A model generated the notes under the pieces. The model saw nothing but the letters and a program-made list of their open reading frames with translations. It had not been told where the DNA came from and ran no database searches. Below, piece by piece: positions 48,474 through 57,655 of a stretch of DNA of 64,000 bases (within the stretch, counting starts at the first letter, position 1; each line of letters begins with the position of its first letter). A program made the position numbers and the translations under genes. The stretch is taken from contig NZ_AJYK02000020.1 of assembly GCF_000286955.2 (NCBI RefSeq), positions 25,012 through 89,011 of the forward strand, read 5' to 3'. This DNA comes from Vibrio rumoiensis 1S-45 (GTDB lineage: Bacteria; Pseudomonadota; Gammaproteobacteria; Enterobacterales; Vibrionaceae).

Positions 48474-50267
48474 ATGGCAATATTACACACCCAAGGCACA
48501 CAGCTTGAAGATGCACCAGAGCCTAGCTCACTTACCAAGCCTTTTTTATGGTCTTTTGGGGTGGTTTTTCTCATTGCCATGCACTTTTTTCAAGCCAATC
48601 CCGGTGGGGCTGGTTTATCACTTTCTTTTAATTCAACAACTTGGCTAGCCTTAAGCTTTACACTTGGATTAGGGCTTTACGCCACCGCCAATCGCCATAC
48701 TTTACGCTTTTCTAGCTTAACCCTTACATTACTGCTTGCCTGCGTAATTTTAACGATTCCGGTCTTTTACCATGACTCCAATCTAGAAGATTCCTGGCTA
48801 CGCTTAATTGGTTTGTGGGGCGGATGGCTATTGCTGCTGGTATTACAACAATATAACTTCACCATAAAACAAAAACAGACCTTATTGTGGTTCATCATTG
48901 GTGCTGTCTTAATCGAGGTCATTCTTGGTTACGTTCAATACTTAATACTGCAACCGGGCAATATTTTAGGCTACAACACAGCGCAAAATCGCCCATACGG
49001 CATTTTTCAACAACCGAATGTCATGGCCAGTTTTCTTGCTACCGGATTAGTAGTTGCAGCTTATTTACTGGCAAGGCAAAAGCAAACTAATGTCCAACAT
49101 CACCCAATAATGACCAAGGCTTTATACCTTGTTCCAATTTTAGTGATCCCTTTGCTTTGGGTGTTGGCTTCGCGTACTGGTTGGTTAGGTGCCGCTGTCG
49201 CTAGCGTTTTGATCTTGCCTTATCTAAAAACCTTTCTCTCTAAACGTTCATTTTATCTATGGTGCTTGGCGCTGATTATTGGCTTAGGTGGCGGCTATAC
49301 GTTAGCCTCTAGCACTGGTGGTAATCAATTAATTACAGAAAAATCAAATTTAGAAAGCCCTCGCCGCTACACCTTTCCGCAAACTTTAGATATGGTGATT
49401 GAAAAGCCATGGTCTGGTTATGGCTATGGTCGCTTTGAACCCGCTTATATTGTTTATACTGCAAGGCAGCATCAATTAAACCCAAGCTACCATGCAGGAT
49501 TGGCTTCCATGGATCACCCACATAATGAAATATTATATTGGGCGGTGGAAGGCGGTATTGTTCCTTTGTTAGGGCTGCTACTCGCCGCTTTAGTTGTGCT
49601 GCGTAAGATCCTAAAAGCCCAGTCTGGAACGCGATTGGCGTTATCTGCATTATTCTTCCCGATAGTGTTACATACTCAGCTGGAATACCCTTTTTATCAC
49701 TCTTCAATTCACTGGGTGATTTTTATTGTTTTCATTTATTGGATCGATCAGCTTACGTCGCAGTATCAAACCGTCTCATTTAGCCACATATCAAAAAGTC
49801 TGCTCAGTGTGCTTTCATTAGTGATGCCTATTATCACTGCATTTTTTATGATCACAGCCTTACATACCAACTCTGTGCTTAGCCGTTTTGAATATCAGCG
49901 CCCAATGAATCCAGAATTACTCAATAAAGTGACCAACCCAAGTGTATGGAAAGATAGGTTTGACTGGGATGTGTACAGCACTCAACTCAATATTGGTCTA
50001 CACATGAATAAGCCTGAATACATACAACCTTACATTGATTGGGCCACCAGCATCATAAAACGAAAACCAAGGCCTGCATTTTATTCAAGCTTGATCGTCG
50101 CCTATCAAGGAATAGGCAAAATGGAAAAAGCCGAAGACATTAGAAAAGAAGCGAGCTTCTTATTCCCAGATCAAGATTTTTCAAAAGTACGTTTTATTTC
50201 GCCAGAAGAAAGGGCGTCTAAAGCACTATCATCCGCTCAGGCAAGTAGTGCAGCAGTTACAAAATAA
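48474..50267 (+). CDS. pglL: O-antigen ligase-like protein-O-oligosaccharyltransferase, PglL type
   Basis: Polytopic inner-membrane protein (597 aa, about 11-12 transmembrane helices) of the Wzy/WaaL/PglL family. The conserved periplasmic loop has DHPHNEILYWAVEGG near residue 345, the essential His region of PglL oligosaccharyltransferases, and the C-terminal soluble domain (about 475-597) has TPR-like helices typical of PglL rather than WaaL. The V. cholerae homologue at this location (VC0393) was shown to glycosylate acceptor pilins in a heterologous host. Native targets here are unknown; type IV pilins are the usual ones and the MSHA locus is nearby. The SD is distant (AAGG, 13 nt), so the start is moderately sure. 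Confidence 0.88.
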   Translation: MAILHTQGTQLEDAPEPSSLTKPFLWSFGVVFLIAMHFFQANPGGAGLSLSFNSTTWLALSFTLGLGLYATANRHTLRFSSLTLTLLLACVILTIPVFYHDSNLEDSWLRLIGLWGGWLLLLVLQQYNFTIKQKQTLLWFIIGAVLIEVILGYVQYLILQPGNILGYNTAQNRPYGIFQQPNVMASFLATGLVVAAYLLARQKQTNVQHHPIMTKALYLVPILVIPLLWVLASRTGWLGAAVASVLILPYLKTFLSKRSFYLWCLALIIGLGGGYTLASSTGGNQLITEKSNLESPRRYTFPQTLDMVIEKPWSGYGYGRFEPAYIVYTARQHQLNPSYHAGLASMDHPHNEILYWAVEGGIVPLLGLLLAALVVLRKILKAQSGTRLALSALFFPIVLHTQLEYPFYHSSIHWVIFIVFIYWIDQLTSQYQTVSFSHISKSLLSVLSLVMPIITAFFMITALHTNSVLSRFEYQRPMNPELLNKVTNPSVWKDRFDWDVYSTQLNIGLHMNKPEYIQPYIDWATSIIKRKPRPAFYSSLIVAYQGIGKMEKAEDIRKEASFLFPDQDFSKVRFISPEERASKALSSAQASSAAVTK

Positions 50268-50314
50268 CGTTTCATTGATCCTCACATAAACGGAATGAGA
50301 AACAACCAAAAAAC

Positions 50315-50338
50315 AAAGGCGACCACTTGGTCGCCTTT
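50315..50338 (-). terminator. Terminator after the class V aminotransferase gene
   Basis: A 10-bp perfect stem AAAGGCGACC / GGTCGCCTTT with a 4-nt loop. On the minus strand it is followed by TGTTTTTTGG, suiting the aminotransferase gene; the + side has few Ts. Confidence 0.75.
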
Positions 50339-50365
50339 ATCCATATCTAATCAAAGCTGTTATTA

Positions 50366-50396
50366 AATCTGATTTGCTATCAAGTCAGATTTTTTA
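50366..50396 (+). terminator. Rho-independent terminator after pglL
   Basis: A 10-bp stem (AATCTGATTT at 50366-50375 with 50382-50391, one wobble) and a 6-nt loop are followed by TTTTA on the + strand. It lies between convergent pglL and the aminotransferase. Confidence 0.75.
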
Positions 50397-50405
50397 CTTA
50401 AACAA

Positions 50406-51527
50406 TCAACGCTTAATCGTTTCTTCTAAGGCTTTTAAGCACAAAGCCACATTTTCAGATTTCGCACTGTAGCCCATAAGCCCAATACGCCAAACCTTAC
50501 CCGCAAGTGCGCCTAAACCGCCACCTACTTCCAAGTTATATTCATTCAATAAGTGCTGACGTGTGGCTGCATCATCAACACCTTCCGGTAAATAAACAGA
50601 GTTCAGTTGTGGTAAACGATAAGCTTCATCCACTACATACTTAAAGCCCATCCCTTCTAGACCTACTTTTAGTTTCTGATGCATATCAGCATGGCGTTTC
50701 CACGCGTTTTCTAGCCCTTCTTCATAAAGTGCCAGAAGCGCTTCATGCAAAGCATATAAACTGTTTACTGGTGCGGTATGGTGATAGCTACGCTTACCTT
50801 CACCGCTCCAGTAGCCAAGCACTAAACTTTGATCAAGGAACCAACTTTGGATCGGAGATTGACGCGCTTGGATCTTTTCAATGGCTTTCGCAGAGAACGT
50901 CACGGGTGATAAACCCGGTACACAAGATAAGCATTTTTGGCTACCGGAATAAACCGCGTCCAATTTCCACTCATCCACTTTAAGTGGTACGCCACCTAAT
51001 GAGGTCACGGCATCGACAATCGTTAACGCATCATATTGCTTGGCGATTTTTGATAACGCTTCAGCATCGCTCAATGCACCGGTTGAGGTTTCAGCGTGCA
51101 CAAAAGCTAAAATTTTAGCATCTGGGTTGGCTTTAAAGGCAGCTTCGACTTTAGAAACACTCACCGGTTGCCCCCATTCGTCATCCACCAGCACCACTTC
51201 AGCGCCGCTGCGTATTGCATTTTCACGCATACGTTCGCCAAAAACACCGTTGCGACACACTATAACTTTATCACCGGCTTCAATCAGATTAACAAAACAG
51301 GCTTCCATACCGGCGCTTCCCGGAGCAGAAATCGGGATGGTAAATTCATTTTCGGTTTGAAAAGCATATTTAAGCAACGCTTTTACTTCATCCATCATGC
51401 CAATAAAAAGAGGGTCTAAATGACCGATGGTTGGACGGCTTAATGCCTGTAAAACATCCGATGAGATATCAGAAGGCCCTGGCCCCATTAAAATTCGACG
51501 AGGTGGGAAAAAACGTTGTATTTTCAT
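50406..51527 (-). CDS. Class V aminotransferase, alanine-glyoxylate / serine-pyruvate type
   Basis: PLP-dependent fold-type I transaminase (373 aa) resembling alanine-glyoxylate or serine-pyruvate aminotransferase; it could also act in purine-derived ureidoglycine metabolism, but no such genes are near. PLP-binding residues: GSAGMEA near 70, VDAVTSLGG near 171, and Schiff-base lysine K198 in GSQKCLSC. N-terminal RRILMGPGPSDIS is family typical. ATG 51527 follows AAGGA. A perfect 12-bp palindrome (51551-51562) lies 24 bp upstream of the ATG and may be an operator. Confidence 0.88.
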   Translation of the reverse strand: MKIQRFFPPRRILMGPGPSDISSDVLQALSRPTIGHLDPLFIGMMDEVKALLKYAFQTENEFTIPISAPGSAGMEACFVNLIEAGDKVIVCRNGVFGERMRENAIRSGAEVVLVDDEWGQPVSVSKVEAAFKANPDAKILAFVHAETSTGALSDAEALSKIAKQYDALTIVDAVTSLGGVPLKVDEWKLDAVYSGSQKCLSCVPGLSPVTFSAKAIEKIQARQSPIQSWFLDQSLVLGYWSGEGKRSYHHTAPVNSLYALHEALLALYEEGLENAWKRHADMHQKLKVGLEGMGFKYVVDEAYRLPQLNSVYLPEGVDDAATRQHLLNEYNLEVGGGLGALAGKVWRIGLMGYSAKSENVALCLKALEETIKR

Positions 51528-51550
51528 ATCAATCCTTAACTATGAACAAT

Positions 51551-51562
51551 AATGTATACATT
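51551..51562. promoter_or_regulatory. Perfect palindrome, possible operator of aminotransferase gene
   Basis: AATGTATACATT is self-complementary and sits in the promoter region of the minus-strand aminotransferase gene. TGTATACA cores are common in operators of GntR-type repressors. No regulator gene is adjacent. Confidence 0.35.
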
Positions 51563-51751
51563 TAATTAATTACACTCTAATCAAATTGTCGCTTTTCAGC
51601 AATCGACCTTAGAGTCAAGAATCAAAGCTGTGAACTCCCTCACCAAAAGCTATCGGGTTCTATTCAGCACAGAAATAATAGATTCAGCTCGTAAATAATA
51701 GATTAGTTATAACAAGTTTAAAAAAGTTATTCATTGAGGTACTTAGTGTTA

Positions 51752-51780
51752 TTGACTTTTCTATAACAAAAACGTTCAAT
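51752..51780 (+). promoter_or_regulatory. Putative lysC promoter
   Basis: TTGACT (51752-51757), a 17-nt spacer and TTCAAT (51775-51780) give a plausible sigma-70 promoter whose transcript would start about 55 nt before the riboswitch. Confidence 0.4.
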
Positions 51781-51841
51781 GTGACCTCTGCGTTGGTTTG
51801 TTTTCGTGCTCAATATCATATTCAACATGCCATTGAACCAT

Positions 51842-52060
51842 CAAACCTTCGCATTTAAGAAGAGGAGCATAACCCAGGTAGATTATTCGTGGATCCCGTA
51901 ATCCAAAACGAATGATTCAGGGGGAGTTATGCCGAGATGGGTAAGTTTCCGGGAATTTATCACATCGGTTGTTATATCAATGCTGAGCACTGATATTAGG
52001 TTGAATCCTAACAACTGTCATTAAAGCCTGATGGTATTAATGAAGAGCTTCTAAGGTTTG
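51842..52060 (+). ncRNA. Lysine riboswitch (L box) upstream of lysC
   Basis: The lysine aptamer is recognised by its core blocks, which align in order with the E. coli lysC leader: AGAAGAGGAGCAT followed by AACCCAGGTA (51859-51880), GGGGGAGTTATGCCGAGATGG near 51920, TGCTGAGCACTGATATTAGG near 51981 with TTGAATCCTA, ACTGTCA, and GAAGAGCTT. Helix P1 closes the domain: CAAACCTT (51842-51849) pairs with AAGGTTTG (52053-52060). It represses lysC when lysine is abundant. No T-run terminator lies between the aptamer and the start codon, so control is probably at translation or RNA decay, as for E. coli lysC. Confidence 0.93.
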
Positions 52061-52063
52061 CAT

Positions 52064-52153
52064 GGTTACGCTATTCAGCGGTAACCTTCATGTATTGCCC
52101 TGCTCTAAGAAATCTCTCTTCAACAATGGACGTTTGTTTATCATTTGATAAAC
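52064..52153 (+). promoter_or_regulatory. Riboswitch expression platform hairpins
   Basis: GGTTAC (52064-52069) pairs with GTAACC (52081-52086), with an inner GCT/AGC. GTTTATCA (52136-52143) pairs with TGATAAAC (52146-52153). Neither is followed by a T-run. They lie between the aptamer and the lysC SD (52172-52176) and are candidate parts of a translational switch. Confidence 0.45.
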
Positions 52154-52184
52154 CTTATATGAAAGTATTATGGGAGACTGTGCC

Positions 52185-53534
52185 GTGAGCGCATTTAATG
52201 TAGCAAAGTTTGGTGGAACCAGTGTGGCTGATTTTGAAGCCATGAGCCGTTGTGCCGCCATCATTGAAAACAATCCATCAACAAAATTAGTTGTGAGCAG
52301 TGCTTGTTCTGGTGTAACCAACCTTTTAGTTGATCTTGCGCTTGGCGTACAAAACCCCAATGATCGTGATGCCATTCTAGATGATTTACGTGTCATTCAT
52401 TACCGCATTATTGAACAATTTGCTGAACAAGAAAAAACTAAACAAGCTGTTGATAGCATCTTAGATACGTTATCTAGCATGGCTGAAGCTGCTTCATTCC
52501 AGTCCAGTGATAAATTAACGGATCACATCGTTGCGTGTGGTGAGTTGATGTCGACACATATTTTAACTCAACTGATGATTGAGCGCAGAATTAATGCGGT
52601 ACGTTTTGATATTCGTGAAGTACTACGTACCAGTTCTGAGTTTGGCCAAGCTGAACCGAATGTGGAAAAAATAGCTCAATTAGCCGAGCAAAAACTGGCA
52701 CCGCTTTGCCAAGATTTTGTGGTGATAACCCAAGGTTTTATTGGCAGTGATGATGAAGGTAACACCACAACACTTGGTCGTGGTGGTAGTGATTATAGCG
52801 CTGCATTGATTGCTGAATCAGTAAAAGCCAGTGGGCTTGAGATCTGGACCGATGTTCCTGGCATTTATACCACCGATCCTCGCATTGCACCAAAAGCCAC
52901 TCCGATCCCAGAAATCAGTTTCAGCGAAGCCTCGGAAATGGCCAACTTTGGCGCAAAAATCCTGCACCCTTCCACTTTGCTTCCCGCTTTACGTCATCAG
53001 ATCCCGGTATTTGTTGGTTCATCAAAAGCACCTGAACTCGGTGGCACTTGGATAAGAAAACAAGTGGAGAGCGCGCCGCTTTATCGCGCTTTAGCACTGC
53101 GTGGCAACCAAACCATGGTGACACTGCGTAGCCCGAACATGTTCCAAGCTTACGGTTTCTTAGCACAAGTCTTTGCTATTTTAGCCAAGCACCAAATTTC
53201 GGTCGATTTAATCACGACTTCGGAAGTCAGTGTGTCGTTAACGCTTGATCAAACCAACACATCAGGCAAAGCACCAGAGCTTCCATTAGATGCTCGTATA
53301 GAGCTTGAAGAGTTATGTATCGTAGAAGTAGAACACAACCTAAGCTTGGTCGCGCTTATCGGTAATAAGATGAGTGCTAAGAAAGGCTATGCAAAACAAG
53401 TTTTCAGCGCATTAGAAGATTTCAACTTACGCATGATCTGTTACGGTGCAAGCCCACACAACCTATGCTTTTTAGTGGACTCCGATGAAGCAAAACGAGC
53501 GATTCAAGTATTGCATCAAGAGTTGTTTGAATAA
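52185..53534 (+). CDS. lysC: Lysine-sensitive aspartokinase III LysC
   Basis: Phosphorylates aspartate, the first step to lysine, threonine and methionine; the AK III isoenzyme is feedback inhibited by lysine. Start set at GTG 52185, which is 8 nt after GGGAG (52172-52176) and gives MSAFNVAKFGGTSV; the ATG at 52170 lies inside the SD. The product is 449 aa, the same as E. coli LysC. The kinase domain carries KFGGTSV (8-14) and TLGRGGSDYSA near 203. Two C-terminal ACT domains follow (about 310-449), with VDLITTSEVSVSLTLD near 345. Expression is governed by the upstream lysine riboswitch. Confidence 0.97.
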   Translation: MSAFNVAKFGGTSVADFEAMSRCAAIIENNPSTKLVVSSACSGVTNLLVDLALGVQNPNDRDAILDDLRVIHYRIIEQFAEQEKTKQAVDSILDTLSSMAEAASFQSSDKLTDHIVACGELMSTHILTQLMIERRINAVRFDIREVLRTSSEFGQAEPNVEKIAQLAEQKLAPLCQDFVVITQGFIGSDDEGNTTTLGRGGSDYSAALIAESVKASGLEIWTDVPGIYTTDPRIAPKATPIPEISFSEASEMANFGAKILHPSTLLPALRHQIPVFVGSSKAPELGGTWIRKQVESAPLYRALALRGNQTMVTLRSPNMFQAYGFLAQVFAILAKHQISVDLITTSEVSVSLTLDQTNTSGKAPELPLDARIELEELCIVEVEHNLSLVALIGNKMSAKKGYAKQVFSALEDFNLRMICYGASPHNLCFLVDSDEAKRAIQVLHQELFE

Positions 53535-53574
53535 AGCTGAAACTCGATAACTGCATTTCTCGTAACTCGAACAT

Positions 53575-53618
53575 AAAAAAGTGCTAGCAGAGTGAAGTCT
53601 GATAGCGCTTTTCTTTTT
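53575..53618 (+). terminator. Bidirectional terminator between lysC and metH
   Basis: An 11-bp stem with one mismatch and one wobble (53580-53591 with 53598-53609) and a 6-nt loop. It is followed by TTTTCTTTTTCTT on + and preceded by AAAAAA, so there is a T-run on the minus strand too. It serves convergent lysC and metH. Confidence 0.8.
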
Positions 53619-53683
53619 CTTATAACATTTTTTGTATAACGAGGGCAGAGCGCTCTAGAAGCAAAGCGCTCGAAAACCGATGA

Positions 53684-56600
53684 TCAACTCAAATTCGGTC
53701 CTAGCCATTTCTCCATTTCCACTTCATCCCAACCTTTACGTTTTGCGTATTCTTCCGCTTGATCTTGTTGGATCTGAGCAATTGCAAAATATTTAGATTC
53801 TGGATGTGAGAAATACCATCCCGACACCGATGCGCCCGGCCACATTGCATAGCTGGTGGTGAGTGACATGCCGATGGTCTCTTCCACTTTTAGAAGCTCC
53901 CATAAGCTGCCTTTTTCAGTATGCTCAGGACAAGCTGGGTAACCCGGTGCTGGGCGTGTACCTTGATATTTTTCGCGAATAAGATCATTGTTGGTTAGGT
54001 TTTCTTCTGGCGCATAACCCCAGATTTCCTTACGCACTTTCTCATGCATGTATTCCGCAAACGCTTCGGCTAAGCGATCAGCCACCGCTTGGATCATAAT
54101 CGCATTGTAATCATCACCCGCTGCTTTATAAGCATCAGCTAAATCGCGCTCACCAATACCACCAGTGACCGCAAATCCACCAATCCAGTCTGCTTTACCA
54201 CTGTCTTTCGGTGCAATGTAATCCGATAGGCAGTAATTTGGCCCTTTCGGCTTATCGGTTTGTTGGCGTAAATTATGCAGTACCTTAATCACTTCACTGC
54301 GTGATTCATCGGCGTACACTTCAATGTCATCCCCAACGCTGTTGGCTGGGAACATAGCACACATGCCGCTGGCTTTTAAAATGCCTTCTTGTTCCACTTT
54401 TTCAAGCAAAGCAATCGCATCATCAAAAATACGTTTCGCTTCTTCACCCACTTCTTCATGTTCAAAGATGGAAGGGTATTTACCCATCAAGCCCCAAGTT
54501 AAGAAGAATGGTGTCCAATCAATGTAGTTACGCAGCAGTGAGACATCAATATCTTCAAAAACCTGTACGCCCGACATGACTGGTGCCGGTGGAGTGTAGG
54601 CTTGCCAATCAATCGCCACTTTATTGGCGCGAGCCGCTTCTAAAGTAATTGGTTTGGTTCGCGGACGCTTACGAGCATGTTGATCGCGGGTGCGATCATA
54701 ATCTAAATTCAGTTTTTCAACAAAAGCAGGCTTCAACTCATCAGAAAGCAACGCTGAACACACCCCTACCGCACGTGAGGCATTATTTACATATACCACA
54801 GGTTGGTTGTAGTTTTGTTCAATCTTAACCGCAGTATGCGCTTTAGATGTAGTTGCACCACCAATCAATAACGGTATATCAAATCCTTGACGCTCCATCT
54901 CTTTGGCAACATAGACCATTTCATCAAGCGATGGTGTAATAAGCCCTGACAAGCCAATGATGTCGACGTTTTCTTCACGCGCAACTTTAAAAATGGTATC
55001 ACATGACACCATCACACCTAGGTCAATAATGTCGTAGTTATTGCATTGCAGTACCACACCCACAATATTTTTACCGATATCGTGTACATCGCCTTTCACG
55101 GTCGCCAGCAATATCTTACCGTTACTTCTTTGCCCTTCTTCTTTTAAGGCATTAATGAAAGGTTCAAGATAAGCTACCGCTTGCTTCATCACCCGAGCAG
55201 ATTTCACCACTTGCGGCAGGAACATTTTACCTTCACCGAATAAGTCACCCACCACGTTCATGCCGTCCATCAATGGACCTTCAATCACATCAATCGGCTT
55301 CTCGAATTTCGTGCGAGCTTCTTCGGTATCTTCAATAATGAATTCAGTAATACCTTTCACTAAGGCGTGTTCAATACGTTTTTCAACTTCCCAAGTCCGC
55401 CAAATTAACGCATTGGGATCTTCAACTTTACCCACACCGTTAGAACGATACTCTTCGGCCAATTCCAGTAAATTTTCTGTCGCGTCTGAATGACGGTTTA
55501 GCACCACATCTTCAACCGCATCACGCAGTTTTTCGGGAATGTTATCGTAAATCTCAAGCTGGCCGGCGTTGACAATCCCCATGTCCATACCACGCTTAAA
55601 GCAGTGATATAAGAACACCGCATGAATCGCTTCACGCACATAGTTGTTACCACGAAATGAGAATGACACGTTCGATACACCACCAGAGATCATGGCATAC
55701 GGTAATGTTTCTTTAATTTCGCCCACCGCTTCAATGAAATCGACTGCATAGTTATTATGCTCATCAATCCCCGTGGCAATCGCAAAAATGTTCGGATCAA
55801 AAATGACATCTTCTGGTGGGAAGCCAAGCTCATCAACCAAGATATGATAAGCCTTGGTACAGATCTCTACTTTACGCTCACGCGTATCGGCTTGGCCTTG
55901 TTCATCAAACGCCATAACGATAACCGCCGCGCCATAACGACGAATCAATTTAGCTTGCTCAATAAAAGGCTCAAGACCTTCTTTCATTGAGATGGAGTTA
56001 ACGATGCCTTTACCTTGAATACATTTTAAGCCCGCTTCAATCACATCCCATTTAGAGGAATCGACCATGATTGGCACTTTAGAGATTTCAGGCTCAGAGG
56101 CACACAACTTTAGGAATCGCTCCATGCATGCTTTGGCATCGAGCATGCCTTCATCCATGTTGATATCGATAATCTGAGCGCCGTTCTCGACTTGCTCACG
56201 CGCGACATCTAATGCTTCATCGTATAATTCATCGACAATTAAACGCTTGAACTTCGCAGAACCGGTTACGTTTGTACGCTCACCCACATTGACAAATAAC
56301 GAGTCTGTATCAATGGTAACGGGCTCTAAGCCAGATAGACGACAGGCTTTTGGAATATCAGGCAGTTGTCGAGGTTTCACCCCTTCGACCACTCGCGCCA
56401 TTTGGCGAATATGCTCAGGCGTTGTACCACAGCAGCCGCCGACTAAGTTTAAAAAGCCACTTTGCGCCCATTCTTGAATATGGCCTGCCATTTCACGAGG
56501 CTCAAGATCGTATTCACCAAAAGCATTCGGTAAACCAGCATTGGGGTGAGCCGAAACAAAGGTTTCAGAAACACGGGAAAGTTCAGCCACATATTGGCGA

Positions 56601-57376
56601 AGCTCATCAGGGCCTAAGGCACAGTTCAAACCAAACGAAATTGGCTCAATATGGCGCATCGCATTATAAAATGCTTCGGTAGTTTGGCCTGAGAGAGTAC
56701 GGCCAGAGGCATCGGTAATCGTGCCTGAAATCATAACGGGTAATTTGAAACCAAGCTCATCAAAGACACTCAATACTGCAAACGCACAAGCTTTGGCATT
56801 TAAGGTATCAAAGATGGTTTCAATCATAATGATGTCTGCACCACCATCGATTAACGCTTTGGTTGATTCGGAGTAAGCAGTCACTAACTCATCAAAGCTG
56901 ACGTTACGAAAGCCAGGGTCGTTCACATCAGGAGAGATAGAACAAGTGCGGTTGGTTGGGCCTAATACACCAGCCACAAAACGAGGCTTATCTGGGGTTT
57001 TCGCCGTCCACTCATCCGCCGCTTCACGCGCCAATTTCGCAGCAGCAAAGTTAATCTCAGCACTTAAGCTTTCCATGTCGTAATCGGCCATGGCAATCGT
57101 GGTGGCATTGAAGGTGTTGGTTTCTAAAATATCTGCGCCCGCTGCCAGATAATCAGAATGAATCTTTTTAATCAGCTGAGGCTTGGTCAGAACTAATAAG
57201 TCGTTATTACCTTTAAGGTCACTGTGCCAGTCGGCAAAACGCTCACCACGGTAGTCCGCTTCTTCTAACTGATAAGATTGGATCATGGTGCCCATGCCAC
57301 CATCAATCAATAAAATGCGCTCTTGGAGCAACGCTTCAATATTATGTTTTTGTTTATTTAAAGTGCTTCCAGCCAC
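53684..57376 (-). CDS. metH: Cobalamin-dependent methionine synthase MetH
   Basis: Transfers a methyl group from methyltetrahydrofolate to homocysteine through cobalamin. The start is taken at GTG 57376 (AGAGG, 7-nt spacing), giving 1230 aa (E. coli 1227); the in-frame ATG 57394 is upstream of that SD. Domain order: homocysteine domain with zinc cysteines ([15 protein letters not shown]), pterin-binding domain ([14 protein letters not shown] near 365), cobalamin domain with DVHDIG near 760 whose His is the lower Co ligand, and the AdoMet reactivation domain ([12 protein letters not shown] near 1170). A tandem MetJ operator lies upstream. Confidence 0.97.
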   Translation of the reverse strand: MAGSTLNKQKHNIEALLQERILLIDGGMGTMIQSYQLEEADYRGERFADWHSDLKGNNDLLVLTKPQLIKKIHSDYLAAGADILETNTFNATTIAMADYDMESLSAEINFAAAKLAREAADEWTAKTPDKPRFVAGVLGPTNRTCSISPDVNDPGFRNVSFDELVTAYSESTKALIDGGADIIMIETIFDTLNAKACAFAVLSVFDELGFKLPVMISGTITDASGRTLSGQTTEAFYNAMRHIEPISFGLNCALGPDELRQYVAELSRVSETFVSAHPNAGLPNAFGEYDLEPREMAGHIQEWAQSGFLNLVGGCCGTTPEHIRQMARVVEGVKPRQLPDIPKACRLSGLEPVTIDTDSLFVNVGERTNVTGSAKFKRLIVDELYDEALDVAREQVENGAQIIDINMDEGMLDAKACMERFLKLCASEPEISKVPIMVDSSKWDVIEAGLKCIQGKGIVNSISMKEGLEPFIEQAKLIRRYGAAVIVMAFDEQGQADTRERKVEICTKAYHILVDELGFPPEDVIFDPNIFAIATGIDEHNNYAVDFIEAVGEIKETLPYAMISGGVSNVSFSFRGNNYVREAIHAVFLYHCFKRGMDMGIVNAGQLEIYDNIPEKLRDAVEDVVLNRHSDATENLLELAEEYRSNGVGKVEDPNALIWRTWEVEKRIEHALVKGITEFIIEDTEEARTKFEKPIDVIEGPLMDGMNVVGDLFGEGKMFLPQVVKSARVMKQAVAYLEPFINALKEEGQRSNGKILLATVKGDVHDIGKNIVGVVLQCNNYDIIDLGVMVSCDTIFKVAREENVDIIGLSGLITPSLDEMVYVAKEMERQGFDIPLLIGGATTSKAHTAVKIEQNYNQPVVYVNNASRAVGVCSALLSDELKPAFVEKLNLDYDRTRDQHARKRPRTKPITLEAARANKVAIDWQAYTPPAPVMSGVQVFEDIDVSLLRNYIDWTPFFLTWGLMGKYPSIFEHEEVGEEAKRIFDDAIALLEKVEQEGILKASGMCAMFPANSVGDDIEVYADESRSEVIKVLHNLRQQTDKPKGPNYCLSDYIAPKDSGKADWIGGFAVTGGIGERDLADAYKAAGDDYNAIMIQAVADRLAEAFAEYMHEKVRKEIWGYAPEENLTNNDLIREKYQGTRPAPGYPACPEHTEKGSLWELLKVEETIGMSLTTSYAMWPGASVSGWYFSHPESKYFAIAQIQQDQAEEYAKRKGWDEVEMEKWLGPNLS

Positions 57377-57416
57377 AATGCAACCTCTTTCCATACTGTT
57401 TTACACATCCTACCAT

Positions 57417-57432
57417 AGAAATCTAGACGTCT
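57417..57432. promoter_or_regulatory. Tandem MetJ operator upstream of metH
   Basis: AGAAATCT (6 of 8 matches) directly abuts AGACGTCT (8 of 8), the two adjacent 8-bp met boxes that a pair of MetJ dimers needs. It is centred about 48 bp upstream of the metH start. Confidence 0.85.
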
Positions 57433-57655
57433 AAAATAAGTTTTATTTCTGATTTATGCCTATTTTACTGACAATTTACTCTATCATTAGCCATACGCTT
57501 CAATCGCTTTAAATCACATGAGAAAACTCATTTCATCATGATATGTCCCAAACATAAAAAATAACCTCTCATAATATATAAAAAGTGTTGATCTTTAACC
57601 GCAGGGACATGAAAATCACTGCATTACAATTTGTTACATTAGCCAAGGTTTAATT

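Larger units (their letters stand above)
51528..52184. other. Long intergenic region upstream of lysC
   Basis: 657 bp between the divergent aminotransferase and lysC. From left to right: palindrome AATGTATACATT (51551-51562); AT-rich DNA with a direct repeat AAATAATAGATT near 51673 and 51697; a lysC promoter candidate (51752-51780); the lysine riboswitch (51842-52060); two hairpins (52064-52086 and 52136-52153); and the lysC SD. No convincing small ORF. Confidence 0.7.

Noticed and set aside
48397..48648. 83-aa + strand frame starting right after uvrA
   Set aside because: Most of it overlaps the start of pglL in another frame and it has no SD; the pglL frame shows the conserved protein.
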